Shown: positions 10,640-22,590, numbered from the stretch's first letter. The stretch: DNA of 64,000 bases from Symsagittifera roscoffensis (GCF_963678635.1 NC_087071.1:28181325-28245324); one strand, 5' to 3'. Numbers and translations are program-made. Notes: a model not told the origin generated them from the sequence alone.

Positions 10640-12990
10640 ACTACGGGTGTATCAAATAATTATATAAAGCTATGCTTTTGTTCTCTTGGCGCTGTAAAAA
10701 AATTTCTTCGAAATTAGTTTTATCATTAAAAGTACCGAGTACACAGGCAGCATTCGCAACTTGTATTGCGAGGGAGATTCTCTGCTTATGAAATCTACCT
10801 GCCCTGGGTACCTCTGTGCTCAAGTTTTTACAAATTTATTGCTAGGCCGGCGTCATCCTGAACTTCAAAAGCTATTGGTTGAAAAATATTGCCATCATCA
10901 ATTAAATCTCTATATTTCTCATGTTTCTGATCTTCCGCCCCGGCCTCGAACGTTCAGGGTACAAACCAAGTCCTCAATTATTCTACTAAGGGCTAGGGAG
11001 TCAACTACCGTAACATCCCACAGGCGCTTCCTACCAACAGCTCTTGGGACAAATGTCAAACCGTCTGGTCGCTTCTGATCTGTCTTGTGGAAGTGTCGTG
11101 GCTCTAAAACAGAAGGAATTAGATTAAAAGTGAGACTTTGCTTTATAAGTGCAATCAAATTTGAATCACTTGAGAATCTCCGTGTTTTTGAGACAAAAAA
11201 GTCATGCCATCCGTCTTCGGTTTCAACTTTTCCGCAACCACATCTATTTTTTCACAAACTTTGATTCTAGGCCGAGTCAAATTGGAATTTTAATCTGCTG
11301 AACTGACAATTTCAATAAAAGAGTTGTACATGGTATGAAATTCAACCATTGCGATTGAACTTATTCTGGTAAGCATTGAACCATTTTACGTCAGTAGTTT
11401 CTGGTTCGAAAATCAATTGAGAAATTTCTGCATCAAAAATAGCCTCCGTCCACTTTTTTCTTTTTCGTTTTTTGAGGCCACTTCACGTTTTGCTGACTCA
11501 AACCAAAATTTTACTGCATCATTGTATGTTCTATCCTTATGCTCCAAGCCAAAAAATTCCACTTAAGATAGCTTTCGTTTCTAATGCTGAGGCTAAAAAA
11601 GCGGCTAAAGCTAGCAGACGAGCGATAGAAACACCCAAACCACCTTCGGTTGCCGGGGGAACTGCTGGCAAAAACTGGCTATCATTTTTTTTTACATTTG
11701 TCACTTTACATAAAAAGCTTCATGAAGTTCAATTTTTTTCCAAAAGATCTTTTTGCAAGAAAACAGGACTTGCACTCAAGTAACAAGGACTTAAAGAGTT
11801 TTTCCATGCTGAAGCAATTTTTAGGAGGCAAAAACCATAATGAGCGTCCAGTTTATCAATAAGCTCCAAATTTTGTTCCAGCTCAGCTATCTTTTTGCTT
11901 AGCATTTGTTTGCAACAAGATTCGCCTATTGGTGAGCCCATCATTATTAAAGTTACTTCCTTGGATTGGATTTTTATTTCAGACATTTTTTTCTAAAATT
12001 GACCTATAATAGTAGTGTACTGCGCACTTGTGGTCTGTCCTAGAAAACATAGCTCAATTTTATCTGTGTTTAGTCTTAAGTCATAGTTGTTTTTATGAGA
12101 CCAGTGTTTTTTAAAGTCCCGGAGGACTGCCTTGTAGTCTTTGGCCAGTTTCCCATCGTTTAAATACCGAACGTTTATTTTGGATTCAAGCATTTTGTAA
12201 GAGCGTCTGTATTCTTACAGCAAAGTTGTGCTCCATCGTCCGACCTAATGATGAAATTTCCGTAAAAAATATAACTAGTTTTATCGTTACGAAAAGTCTA
12301 TCGACATATTCTGTGTTTAGGACGCCTGAATATCAGCTCTTTTTGGGTAACTAGATGCCAGGAGAATAGTTGAGGGTCATCAAAGTGCAATTTTGTCATC
12401 TGAAGTAGGCAGCTTTTTCCTCCCATTATAGTTTTCTCACAGAGATCGCCTCTGATTAGCTTAATTGTCTGCTCGTTATCTGTTGAGGGAGGTCTTGACC
12501 CTTGATGAAGCGGTTTAGGCAGTGAAACGTTATTGGCCCTCAATTTTTTGTTTTATAAAGAGCTCGTAGTTCTCGTTTGCTTACGACCATTTCTTTTGGG
12601 TTGTTCAAGAAAAACAAGAAAAAGTCGGAAAAACCAGCCAATAGAAAACATTTCCACATTGTAGAAATCATTATTTATTTTATCCAAAAGAGCTTCTGCC
12701 AAGGAAACACGCGAGTCCTTAGGCACTCTCTTGAACCCTCGAATATTAGAAATGGATATAATTTTTTAAATAATTATCTTGCTCTAAGTCATTACCAATT
12801 AAGGCAATATTGACAGATTCCACATTTTCACACATAAAACATTGAAATTACTGGATATTCTTAGAGTCGCTAGGAATTATTTTTACTTAATTGATATGAT
12901 ACCAATTAAAACAACAATAACCTCTAATCCAATTGAAAAGTCCCGAAGGTTTTAACCGGTTTTTGCTTGTACACGCCTTGTTCGAGTTGT
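10640..12990 (-). mobile_element. Degenerate RLE-type non-LTR retrotransposon, copy B
   Basis: Second, diverged copy of the family represented by A, in the same orientation and directly upstream of it on the minus strand. It is the more complete of the two: zinc-finger-like FQCFMC near 12838-12860, pre-RT block at 12298-12560, RT thumb at 11729-12230, GGLGVSIAR block near 11645, CxCG...H segment near 11225-11245, RPDG/WDVTV block at 10940-11060 and the terminal NAACVLGT motif near 10740. Stops and frameshifts occur throughout. Confidence 0.78.
10680..12560 (-). pseudogene. RT with restriction-like endonuclease C-terminus, copy B (pseudogene)
   Basis: Ordered minus-strand motifs: NNVSLPKPLHQGSRPPSTDN (12560 down), KINVRYLNDGKLAKDY (YLDDG box, one D changed to N) near 12180, LRLNTDKIELCFLG, then after a frameshift MGSPIGESC and LIDKLDAHYGF, then EGGLGVSIARLL near 11650. 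Further down, CGCGKVETEDGWHDFF, LIALIKQ, SVLEPRHF, KRPDGLTFVP and RLWDVTVVDSLAL (10930-11090), and finally ISLAIQVANAACVLGT near 10740. The C-x-C-G...H cluster followed by RPD-x13-WDVTV resembles the zinc knuckle plus PD-(D/E)XK arrangement of R2-type restriction-like endonucleases; that assignment is inference. The palm is too decayed to read. Confidence 0.72.
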
Positions 12991-13810
12991 ACAAAGTAAC
13001 TATGTGTTTTCCTAGCAGTTATCTCGAGCGATTTTTTTCCTTTATTTAAAGAGAAAAATTGTGCAAATGTGTTCGTAATTTCAGTTTTAATGCCTTAAAG
13101 TTTTAAAATGCAGCCCGTCATATTGTTTTTCAAAAAATTTGAGATTGTATAGATTCGGATTATAGAAAAAGTAGAATTTACAGAATAAATTTAACTTTAT
13201 ATCGATACGGGATTAATTTGCTCATTGAATGCATAGAAAAATGTCCACTAAATGCCCCTTTTTCACTAAATATTCAGACTTTTAAAACCAGAGGGCGGTA
13301 GTTCAAAAAAGATAAATTTACACAGTGAAAACTAATCTTACCTAATAAGAATTTGTTTGGTGGATAAATTTTATGTTTTGTTTATAACCAATTAATTGTC
13401 TTCTATGATGTTTCAACCACTGTAAACCACTTTAAGGCAAACCTGACGATGAACATAGTTCAGAAAACGTTCATCATTTTAATATTGTTTCTTTAAAACT
13501 TATAGCGGCAATCATCAGCGTGTCTGCTTCCAGCAAAAAAAAAACGGTTCGAATTTGCGCGACAAACGTTTTAAGGACGGATTTTTGCCTTGTCCAATCC
13601 CCAAATTAAAAAAAATTAATTTATGGTTTGAGCAGAAAAGCTCGCGTTAAAACTAGAAATTCACTAAATGATACCATTGCGCATTCTTGTAGATAAAGTA
13701 CCACTTGAAATGCTGGTAACTTTTGAAATACTTGTACTAGGTGAAATAGCCATCATTTTCAATAATCACGATGCTAATTTCAAGATACCAAGACGCTTTT
13801 ATCAATTTAG
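12991..13810. other. AT-rich spacer before the composite array
   Basis: No gene, RNA or clear repeat relation to the rest of the window was seen. It includes GCCCGTCATATTG and several poly(A)/poly(T) runs. From 13811 the sequence becomes homologous to 18555 and 28905, which marks the array boundary. Confidence 0.4.
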
Positions 13811-14219
13811 CTTTTAAAACATTCATTCTAAAAACCTCACAATGCTCATAATCTGCGAAAACGGTTCAATTGACAACTTTAAATTCCCGTGGTTACCAGT
13901 TGAGATAAATTTCTTCAAAAACGTGGTAATTGTTCTCTGCTTGCAACAAAATGTTTCAGAAAAAAATTAGTATCTCTGCAATGAATGAGCTCGATCGAAT
14001 TGTATTTTGCAATCCTTCGAAAAGATAACAAAAATTAATTTTTTATAGACTGTTAAAATCTATTCTCAGAGTTTTATATAAACAGCACCACTCTTGTTAG
14101 TTTGTTTGTCAAAAGTTTCGGTTATTGACAATTAATTTAGCTTTGGTTCTTATTTCAATTTTTCTTTCAATTGTCTTGACGATCATCAATATTTCTTAGA
14201 AATAAACTACAGCAAGCCG

Positions 14220-15711
14220 ACGACAATCACCCTTACCCGGGACCGTTAAAAACTTATGAAAAGATTACAAAACACTGGAGAGCTACAAAGGTTTTTGAAA
14301 ATTTTAATCTAAACAGCAGAAACTTGAAACGAAAGCAGAGAGAAACCAAATCATTGGTGCAAAAATTAGGAAAGAAAACAAATTAGGATCGAAAAACTGC
14401 TTTAAAGATGAAAATGACGGCAAACTGAGGGCAATAGTTCGTTCTAAAGTTATAGCATTTAGACCTGATTAAACTTTAAAAACAGCAAAAAAATAAAATG
14501 AGGGGTTTTGCCTAAGTGTAACAAGGTACCTGAATCAAAAGATTCTTCAGTTCTTGAAAACAATGCAAAAAGCTGATAGCATCTGGGTTGTTGTAAAAAA
14601 ATCATCGAAAAAGAGTGAAAGACCATTACTCAACATCAAACTTCAAACCAAATAAAGCCATTATCATGTTTTGAATCATTAGGAAATTGGCTAGCTTCCT
14701 AGAACTTGCTCAATCAAAAATTTATGTAAAACGCATATTGTCTGGTAATTTAAAAAACTGGAATGAAATTTGCAAAACAGCGGTAGCAACGACAATTTGG
14801 GACAACACCGATGATTGAACCACTCCAATATTCCGTTTCAAAGTTGTCAAAGCAATACAAAAATGAGCACCACTTAAAACGATTCATAATATAAATCTTA
14901 AACTGAAATTAATCATCGAAAAATCATTTTATATCACAGTTTATCTCTATAGAAAACAATGAACACAAGAGAGGGAAACTGGAACATCATCAATGACACA
15001 AGAACTTCAAAAAAAAATTTCTTCTAACACTAGTTCGAAAAAAAGCAATAAAGAACAAATTCAAAATTGCAGACTTCTTAGAGCATTATAAACGTTCAGC
15101 AATAGGTTTTTCCTTAATAAAAACAAAATGAGCCAGACTTGTAAAAAAAATTTTGATTTTCTTTCGGAAAAAAAGTTTTTTATTCAAGTTCTTCACAAGC
15201 GCTGACAGTAAAAAGAACCGCTGAGTCTTAATAGTCATGTCCCTTAGAGATTCACGCATGGGTTCGGAAAGATGGGTACATTGCTACATGCATCTGACGT
15301 TCATTGTAAACAAATTCCCGAAAAACCAATGTCTAGGGTTACTGAAAAACGTGATTGTTGAAACAACCTACAAAAAAAAGCTGAAGATTGGAAGAACTAC
15401 AGACCAATTTCAATCAACGAAGCACTATCAAATTTTTCAAAAATATATTCTGCAAACAAACAAATGACCGCCTCTAATCCTGCCACCTCCTAACCAGCAA
15501 ACAATTTGGGCTAAGAACTTCTCATTCAACAATCGGCGCTACCTTGGTTGACTTCTTTCAAAGCGTTGTATTGAGGATCTAAAAAAATCTACCGCACCCC
15601 TGTGAAAAGATTCGATACGTCGACCACATATTTTTTTTCTGTGGACACCTTGATGTCAGTCTGCCGCTTCATAATTTGAAAAATACCACGAAACCTTCGG
15701 CCTATTTTCTT
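14220..15711 (+). pseudogene. LINE-2 reverse transcriptase pseudogene, unit 1
   Basis: Plus strand. The linker before the RT (KTYEKITKHWRATKVFENF from about 14250) has the basic, helical look of the segment between endonuclease and RT in LINE ORF2. At 15388 it reads WKNYRPISINEALS, then (15490-15590) SKQFGLRTSHSTIGATLV. This is the ENYRPIS...QFGFRxxHST signature of an RT N-terminal half. Compared with the unit at 25.2 kb, the palm is deleted: GGCGCTACC is joined directly to TTGGTTGACTTC at about 15545. Sequence then runs into the N gap at 15712. Confidence 0.8.
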
Positions 15712-15911
15712 NNNNNNNNNNNNNNNNNNNNNNNNNNNNNNNNNNNNNNNNNNNNNNNNNNNNNNNNNNNNNNNNNNNNNNNNNNNNNNNNNNNNNNNNN
15801 NNNNNNNNNNNNNNNNNNNNNNNNNNNNNNNNNNNNNNNNNNNNNNNNNNNNNNNNNNNNNNNNNNNNNNNNNNNNNNNNNNNNNNNNNNNNNNNNNNNN
15901 NNNNNNNNNNN
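15712..15911. other. 200-base assembly gap at the centre of a palindrome
   Basis: Exactly 200 N, which looks like a placeholder length. The sequence to the left (down to 14628) is the reverse complement of the sequence to the right (to about 17190), so the gap lies at or near the turn of a large inverted repeat. Confidence 0.9.
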
Positions 15912-17193
15912 ATTTGCCAAGCTTAACTGTTTTTGCAAACGAAATGAATAAGTGAGAAAAAATTCCACTTAAGTGAAATGCTGGGTAGTGTAGATGACTA
16001 GTGACAACTGCATCTAACTTTAATATTGCTGTTCTGAGCAGAGTTTTTTAATTGATTGTAATTGTTCTCGCAGCCCTTTTTCTTTAAAACCTTTTTTATT
16101 TTCTCCTCAAGAAAATAGGCCGAAGGTTTCGTGGTATTTTTCAAATTATGAAGCGGCAGACTGACATCAAGGTGTCCACAGAAGAAAAATATGTGGTCGA
16201 CGTATCGAATCTTTTCACAGGGGTACGGTAGCTTTTTTTTAGATCCTCAATACAACGCTTGAAAGAAGTCAACCAAGGTAGCGCCGATTGTTGAATGAGA
16301 AGTTCTTAGCCCAAATTGTTTGCTGGTTAGGAGGTGGCAGGATTAGAGGCGGTCATTTGTTTGTTTGCAGAATATATTTTGAAAAATTTGATAGTGCTTC
16401 GTTGATTGAAATTGGTTTGTAGTTCTTCCAATCTTCAGCTTTTTTTTGTAGGTTGTTTCAACGATCACGTTTTTCAGTAACCCTAGATATTGGTTTTTCG
16501 GGAATTTGTTTACAAGGAACGTCAGATGCATGTAGCAATGTACCCATCTTTCCGAACCCATGCGTGAATCTCTAAGGGACATGACTATTAAGACTCAGCG
16601 GTTCTTTTTACTGTCAGCGCTTGTGAAAAACTTGAATAAAAAACTTTTTTTCCGAAAGAAAATCAAAATTTTTTTTACAAGTCTGGCTCATTTTGTTTTT
16701 ATTAAGGAAAAACCTATTGCTGAACGTTTATAATGCTCTAAGAAGTCTGCAATTTTGAATTTGTTCTTTATTGCTTTTTCTCGAACTAGTGTTAGAAGAA
16801 ATTTTTTTTTGAAGTTCTTGTGTCATTGATGATGTTCCAGTTTCCCTCTCTTGTGTTCATTGTTTTCTATAGAGATAAACTGTGATATAAAATGATTTTT
16901 CAATGATTAATTTCAGTTTAAGTTTTCGATTATGAATCGTTTTAAGTGGTGCTCAATTTTGTATTGCTTTGACAACTTTGAAACGGAATATAGGAGTGGT
17001 TCAATTATCGGTTTTGTCCCAAATTGTCGTTGCTATAGCTGTTTTGTAAATTTCTTTCCAGAACTTAAATTACCAGACACTGTGCGTTTTACAGAAATTT
17101 TTGATTGAGCAAGTTCTAGGAAGCTAGCCAATTTCTTTATGATTCAAAACATGATAATGGTTTTATTTATGTTTGAAGTTTGATGTTGAGTAA
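15912..17193 (-). pseudogene. LINE-2 reverse transcriptase pseudogene, inverted segment
   Basis: Reverse-complement partner of 14628-15711. On the minus strand the block at 16343-16582 is nearly identical to that at 15237-15467. This arm reaches deeper into the element on its left side (15912-16094 equals the C-terminal part at about 25980-26140 in reverse), so about 180 bases of the partner should lie inside the gap. It has the same palm deletion as the left arm, so the arms are copies of one another and not two independent insertions. Confidence 0.8.
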
Positions 17194-17235
17194 TGCTCAA
17201 CATCAAACTTCAAACCAAATAAAGCCATTATCATG
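17150..17235. repeat. Fold-back junction (perfect 20-bp arms)
   Basis: GTTTGAAGTTTGATGTTGAG at 17171-17190 is followed, after five bases, by its exact reverse complement at 17196-17215. This is where the inverted LINE-2 segment turns back into plus orientation. The same word CAACATCAAACTTCAAACC occurs once per unit elsewhere (for example near 14630). Confidence 0.85.
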
Positions 17236-17252
17236 TTTCAAATCATTAAAAA

Positions 17253-18540
17253 ATGGCTAGCTCCCTAGAATACCAAGGTGAAAAACAAAACGGTTTCCTA
17301 CGTTTGAGAAAATCCTTGATATTAATGATAATTTTTGTCAGGTTTAGGCTGGCGGAATTTTTTTTTGCATCAAGCGTTGCATACTTCTCATTTAAACCCT
17401 CGAGAATTGAATCGAGCCAGGCAAAAAAAAAGATAATGAGAAGGCATCAAAACTTTAGCAATGGCAAAATAGAAGGAAAACAACGGCCCTCAGTTTTTGC
17501 TTCGGTCTAAACCAGCCAGAAAAAAAACGCTATCACGCTCAAAATACTGCACACAAATAAAATTGAGAAGCCCTCAGAAAAACAGGGTAGACATTTAAAA
17601 ACCTGAGGGATAAATCGGTCACTGTTTTGGATGATGCGAATGTGCCAAAGTGGGTAAAATAATTGGTATTCGGACCCAAACATCCCTTTCGTCGTAAATT
17701 AAAGGAACTTCTTTTCCCTGATGATGCTGAGAATTTTTGTCAGAGCTTTTGTCTTATAAAGTATTGGGTGAAAAAATAAGAGAAACTAAAGCGGCAGCTA
17801 GATAGTGAGTTAAGACATAGACCCCTTTGGATGGGCAAATAACAAAAACTAGCTTTTTTGAAAGGAAAGGGTCTACTGGATTTACCCTTTGATAAAGCTG
17901 TAGGTTTCCATCTCATGAAAAAGTAACATACAAGGCACAACTACATGAGCTATTGCAGTCACAATATTTCAGTAAGCAACAAAATCTGAGGGATACTGTT
18001 GCCATAAAACTGAAAAAGACATCAGAAACATAGCTTACCAAGAAAAAGAACGATGAGATTAGTATTTATTCTACAGAAGGTCGAGAGTTCAACAATGGGC
18101 AGCCAGCAAGATTGAATGCTTTGGAAAAAGAAAAAGTCTACAAACTGAGGTTTTTCCCTGCCTGGTAGCTCATAAAACCAGCTCAATAAAATATTGACAA
18201 AAAATTTGACAAAGTCGTGGGTGCTAATATCGAAACAAACCCAAAGAAAAAGTAGCAAAAAATCTAAGGTTGTGGCTTCGATAATCGTTGACTGGGAGAA
18301 ATATCATTATTTGGCACGATGTACTGATTAAAAGCTTATCTTGTCACAGAACCAACAATTACACAGTTTTTCCCCAAGTCGAACTCATTCAATAATTGCA
18401 GTTGAAACGAGAGCATACGGACGCCATCATTTAATGCAGACGATCTGGGATACCGGATACATTCAATGATCTGAGAAGGAGAGATATTTTTAGTTTAGTT
18501 GCTAAAAAAGTGATCTCGAAGAGCAAGAGCAGAACCCAGA
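17253..18540 (+). pseudogene. Penelope-like element N-terminal part (PLE-a), unit 1
   Basis: Plus-strand frames, interrupted by stops, give KPSVTVLDDANVPKWVK-like sequence near 17600, then LVFGPKHPF near 17665, KELLFPDDAENFCQSF at 17705, LDLPFDKAVGFHLMKK at 17872-17925, then an ARL-AL...YK block near 18110 and FDKVVGANIETNPK near 18205. The order matches the region upstream of and including the first RT motifs in Penelope-like elements, whose conserved motifs include a GP/TKF block, (V)PFDKGxGF and FDK..GANIETN. No GIY-YIG endonuclease is visible. It is attached on the left to a LINE-2 piece at about 17260, an unusual junction not seen in the other units. Confidence 0.65.
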
Positions 18541-18554
18541 GGTAGTTGGTTAGC

Positions 18555-19782
18555 TTTTAAAAAACTCATTCTGAAAAGCTCAAAATGCTCATAATCTGCG
18601 AAAACGGTTCAGTTGACAATTTTACGTTCCCTTGGTTACTAGTTGAGATAATTTTCTTCAAAAACGTGGTAACTGTTCTCTGCTTGCAACGAATTGTTTC
18701 TGTTAAAAAATTAGTATCTCTGCAAGGAATGAGCTCGATCGAATTGTATTTTGCATTTCTTTAAAAAAACAACAGAAACTAATTTTCTATAGGCGGTTAA
18801 AATCTATTCTCAGAGTTTTAAGACAGCGCCACTCTTGTTATTATATTGTCGAAATTTTTGCCTCTGTAGAAAGTTTTGATTATTGACATTTAATCTAGGT
18901 TTCGTTCTTGTTTCAATTTTTCATTCAATTGTATTTATGAATATAAATTTTTGTTAGAAATAAACTACAGCATGCCGACGACAATCAATTTTACACGGGT
19001 CCCTTAAAAACTTATGAAAAGATCACAAAACAATGCAGAGCTACAAAGATTTTTGAAAACTTTCGTCTAAACAGCAGAAATTTGAAACAAAAGCAGAGTG
19101 AAATCAAATCATTAGTGCAAAAATTAGGAAACAAAACCTTTTTTGTTCAATCAGAAAGCTGTTTTAAAGATTGAAATGACGGCAAAGAGAGGGCAACAGT
19201 CCGTTCTAAAATTATAGCACTTAGATCTGATTAAAATTTTAAAAACAGCTAAAAAATAAAATGAGGGTTCTTACCTAAGTGTAACAAGGTACCTGAATCA
19301 AAAAATTCTTCAGTTCTTGAAGACAATGCAAAAAGCTGATTGCATCTGGGTTGATGTAAAAAAATCATCGAATAAGAGTGAAAGAGCATTACTCGACATC
19401 AAACTTCAAACCAAGTAAAGCCATTATCATGTTTTGAATCATTAAGAAATTGGCTAGCTTCCTAGAACTTGCTCAATCAAAATTTTCTGCAAAAGGCACA
19501 TTGTCTGATAATTTAAGTTCTCGAATGAATTTTGCAAAACCGCGGTAGCAACGACAATTTGGGACAACACCGATGATTGAACCACTCCAATACTCCGTTT
19601 CAAAGTTGTCAAAGCAATACAACAATGAGCACCACTTAGAACGATTCATAATATAAATCTTAAACTGAAACTAATCATTGAAAAATCAATTTAAATCACA
19701 GTTTATCTCTTTAGAAAACAATGAACACAAGAGAACGAAACTGTAACATCATCAATGACACAAGAACTTCAAAACAATTTTT
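18555..19782 (+). mobile_element. LINE-2 upstream region, unit 2
   Basis: Colinear with 13811-15020 and 28905-30120. It includes the EKITKQCRATKIFENF linker from about 19015. It stops at 19782, within the word CTTCAAAACAATTTTT, where the sequence switches to the reverse complement of the 26-kb region. Confidence 0.8.
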
Positions 19783-20895
19783 CATTGTTTTCATCTTTTC
19801 TTCCATTTGCTGGCAGTCGTTTTTTGTTTAACTTCCAAAAATGACTAGTTTTTTTTTCAATCAAGGAACATGAATTTTGGTAAATGATTGAACTCGAGAA
19901 TCAGATCAAACGATGATTTAATTTAGCAACATCGCAGCTTCTTTGATATGCCATGCTTAACTGTTTTTGCAAACGAAATGAATCAGTGAGAGAAAATTCA
20001 ACTTAAGTGAAAAGCTGGGTGGTGTAGATGACTAGTAACAACTGCATCTAACTTTAGTATTGTTGTTCTGAGCAGAATTTTTTAATTGATTGTAATTGTT
20101 CTCACAGACCATTTTCTTTAAAATTTTTTTATTTTCTCCTCAAGAAAATAGGCCGAAGGTTTCGTGGTATTGTTCCAATTCTGAAGCGGCAGACTTACAT
20201 CAAGGTGTCCACAGAAGTGTGGTCGACGTGTCAATCCCTTTCACAGGGGTATGGTAGCTTTTTTTAGATCATCAATACAAAAATTTGAAAGAAGTCAACC
20301 AGAACGTACACTTTTATACAACTGATGTAATGAATTTTTTTTTTGATTCAAAACTATTGACAAATTTTCTGTTGGCATTTGCTTATGAAAAAGTGTATCA
20401 GTTTAATTGCACTTTCGGAGAAACGTAACAATAGTATTTTTAAGAACCTGTGATCAAAAGAGTCGAATGCTAGGCCAGCAGGCATAAGAAAGAGCATGTA
20501 TTGGTTTGTAAAGAGCATGCAATACATTTGTTATATTCAATAGACTTTCTGAATTTTTCTATGCAAGATAGGGTAGCGCCGATTGTTGAATGAGAAGTTC
20601 TTAGCCCAAATTGTTTGCTGGTTAGGAGGTGGCAGGATTAGAGGCGGTCATTTGTTTGTTTGCTGAATATTTTTTGAAAAATTTGATAGTGCTTCGTTGA
20701 TTGAAAATGGTCTGTAGTTCTTCCAATCTTCTGCTTTTTTCTGTAGGTTGTTTCAACAATCACGTTTTTCAGTAACCCTAGATATTGGTTTTTCGGGAAT
20801 TGGTTTACAAGGAACGTCAGATGCATGTAGCAATGTACCCATCTTTCCGAACCCATGCTTGAATCTCAAAGGACATGGCTATTAAGACTCAGCGG
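19783..20895 (-). pseudogene. LINE-2 RT and C-terminal part, second inverted segment
   Basis: Reverse complement of roughly 25200-26300 (best matched in details by the 30.3-31.4-kb copy). On the minus strand, 20638-20856 repeats the N-terminal block seen at 25220-25438. The palm segment with the ...FDS..DH motif is retained around 20400-20480. The left junction lies in TTCATTGTTTTCATC (19785) and the right junction near 20895, where TCAGCGGTTCTTTTTAGACT abuts plus-oriented sequence. This inversion is distinct from the one at 15.9-17.2 kb because it includes the palm that the first one lacks. Confidence 0.8.
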
Positions 20896-21780
20896 TTCTT
20901 TTTAGACTCAGCTGATCTAAAAAAAGCTACCGTACACCTGTGAAAGGGATCGACACGTCGACCACACATTTTTCTTTTGTGGACACCTTGATGTAAGTCT
21001 GCCGCTTCAGAATTTGAAAAATACCACGAAACCTTCGGCCTATTTTCTTGTGGAGAAAATAAAAAAATTTTAAAGAAAATGGGCTGCGAGAACAATTACA
21101 ATTAGTTAAAAAAACTCTGCTCAGAACAGCAATATTAAAGTTAGATGCAGTTGTCACTAGTCATCTACACTACCCAGCTTTTCACTTAAGTTGAATTTTC
21201 TCTCACTGATTCATTTCGTTTGCAAAAACAGTTAAGCATGGCATATCAAAGAAGCTGCGATGTTGCAAAAATTAAATCATCGTTTGATCTGATTCTCGAG
21301 ATCAATCATTTACCAAAATTCATGTTTCTTGATTGGAAAATATTAAGTCATTTTTGGATGTTTAACAATAAACGACTGCCAGCAAATGGAAGAAGAGATG
21401 AAAAAAATGAAATTGAAGTTAATCCAAAAACAAAAGAGTTTTTATCTATTGAAAGTTATAACGCTACATATAGTGAAAATTTTTTGAGTTCAAAAATCAG
21501 TTACAAAATGAAAGTATATTTTCAAAGCTTAACTTGGGAAAGTAAATCGATATAGTGATATTTTTATCATTTGATTTTCTTGACAATTACATTGTTAAAA
21601 TGCGGCGGAAACGTCTCAACTTTAAATTGATTTTTAGTTATTTGTCACTGATTAAAAATTGCAAATACAAAAACTGCTTGCGCTTAAAACAATCAAAAAA
21701 GCTAACGTTTTATTTGAAAATTTTTGTGACATACACAGGCCGTCTTGTTTCAATTTCGAAAACTTTTTTTATTCTATAAT
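20896..21780 (+). pseudogene. LINE-2 C-terminal region, unit 2 (longest open block)
   Basis: After a decayed stretch that reads LKKTLLRTAILKLDAVVTSH near 21090, 21220-21555 is open for 111 codons beginning LQKQLSMAYQRS (in the longer frame) and including SSFDLILEINHLPKF and MFNNKRLPANG. A LQKxxxxxxxR...SS-DLI-E-xxLPxxxR pattern is common downstream of the RT in APE-type LINEs. The following block 21555-21779 (74 codons, very basic) is also conserved in unit 3 at 26446-26673. No catalytic residue is expected here. I infer it is the ORF2 tail. Confidence 0.55.
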
Positions 21781-21989
21781 AATTTTTACTTAAAATCATC
21801 GAATAAATTGTAGACAGAGTGAAAATTGTTATTTGTGAATGGAAATATATACCAAGAGAAACAAAAAATTTTTCGTGTGTGGAACTTTAGACCAAATCCG
21901 ACCTTAAAAGTTACCAAACTAGACGCAATTCTTATAATCTGCTCTAAATTTCCAACCTAAAAAAAACCTGACGACGCTGAATAAAATCA

Positions 21990-22590
21990 GAAAACAGTGT
22001 TTGGACACAGAAAACCCAAGACTTGTTTGATATCCCTTAACCAGAAATGGTTGATAGTGAGTACGCTAAAATATGATCACTGGGACACATTGGCCAATTA
22101 TGCGATTTGGGTGAGATACATAACCACAGTACAACCACAGACACAAAATAAGTTCGGGGTAACACGCAGAAAAATTTGCGACACTTTCAAATGAGTTTAT
22201 CTAGGATCGAAGATGCTATCAATAAAAGAAATACACATGAGACCAAAGAAACAATTGAGCACACTCTGTTGTATTCTTTTTAAAATAGTGCCCAGCTTGT
22301 TATCTCCTATTATCTCTTACTATTACCTCTTGATATGAAAATTTTATCTTTTGGTGTCCTCAAAAATCGTCGTCGAAACTTTACAACCGAGAATTTCCAC
22401 AAGACTTTTGTCGATCAGCAATTTAAAGATATGAAAACTAAAAGACACGAACAATTAAAAGACATTAATATGGTCCGTTTTCATGAAAGAGTTCTTCTAA
22501 TTCAATCAATAATTGTTTGTTCAGGGGGTTGGTCTATCTCTGGGTGCTTCCCTTGCAAAATGTCTACATTTCACTGGCTCAAAGAGTAGA
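21990..22590 (+). pseudogene. Second Penelope-like fragment (PLE-b), unit 2
   Basis: Plus strand: AQLCDLGEIHNH (22090) is a worn form of the Penelope-like RT motif xLYGLPKIHK, shown more clearly by the diverged copy at 33.2 kb. It is followed by RIEDAINKRNTHETKETIEH (near 22210) and an open block 22335-22589 (84 codons) with MKILSFGVLKNRRRNF and TFVDQQFKDMKTKRHEQ. In-frame stops separate the blocks. This fragment sits just upstream of PLE-a in every unit, but the two differ in sequence and both contain an equivalent of RT motif 1, so they represent two different Penelope-like families joined head to tail. Confidence 0.6.

Noticed and set aside
15676-15968. ORFs crossing the N run
   Set aside because: Their length is made by undetermined bases; the flanks are palindrome arms of LINE-2.
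17740-18258. Minus-strand ORFs repeated in units 1-3 (MCLVCYFFMRWKPTALSKGK)
   Set aside because: They are antisense to the Penelope-like LPFDKAVGFHLMKK block, which has clear family motifs on the plus strand.
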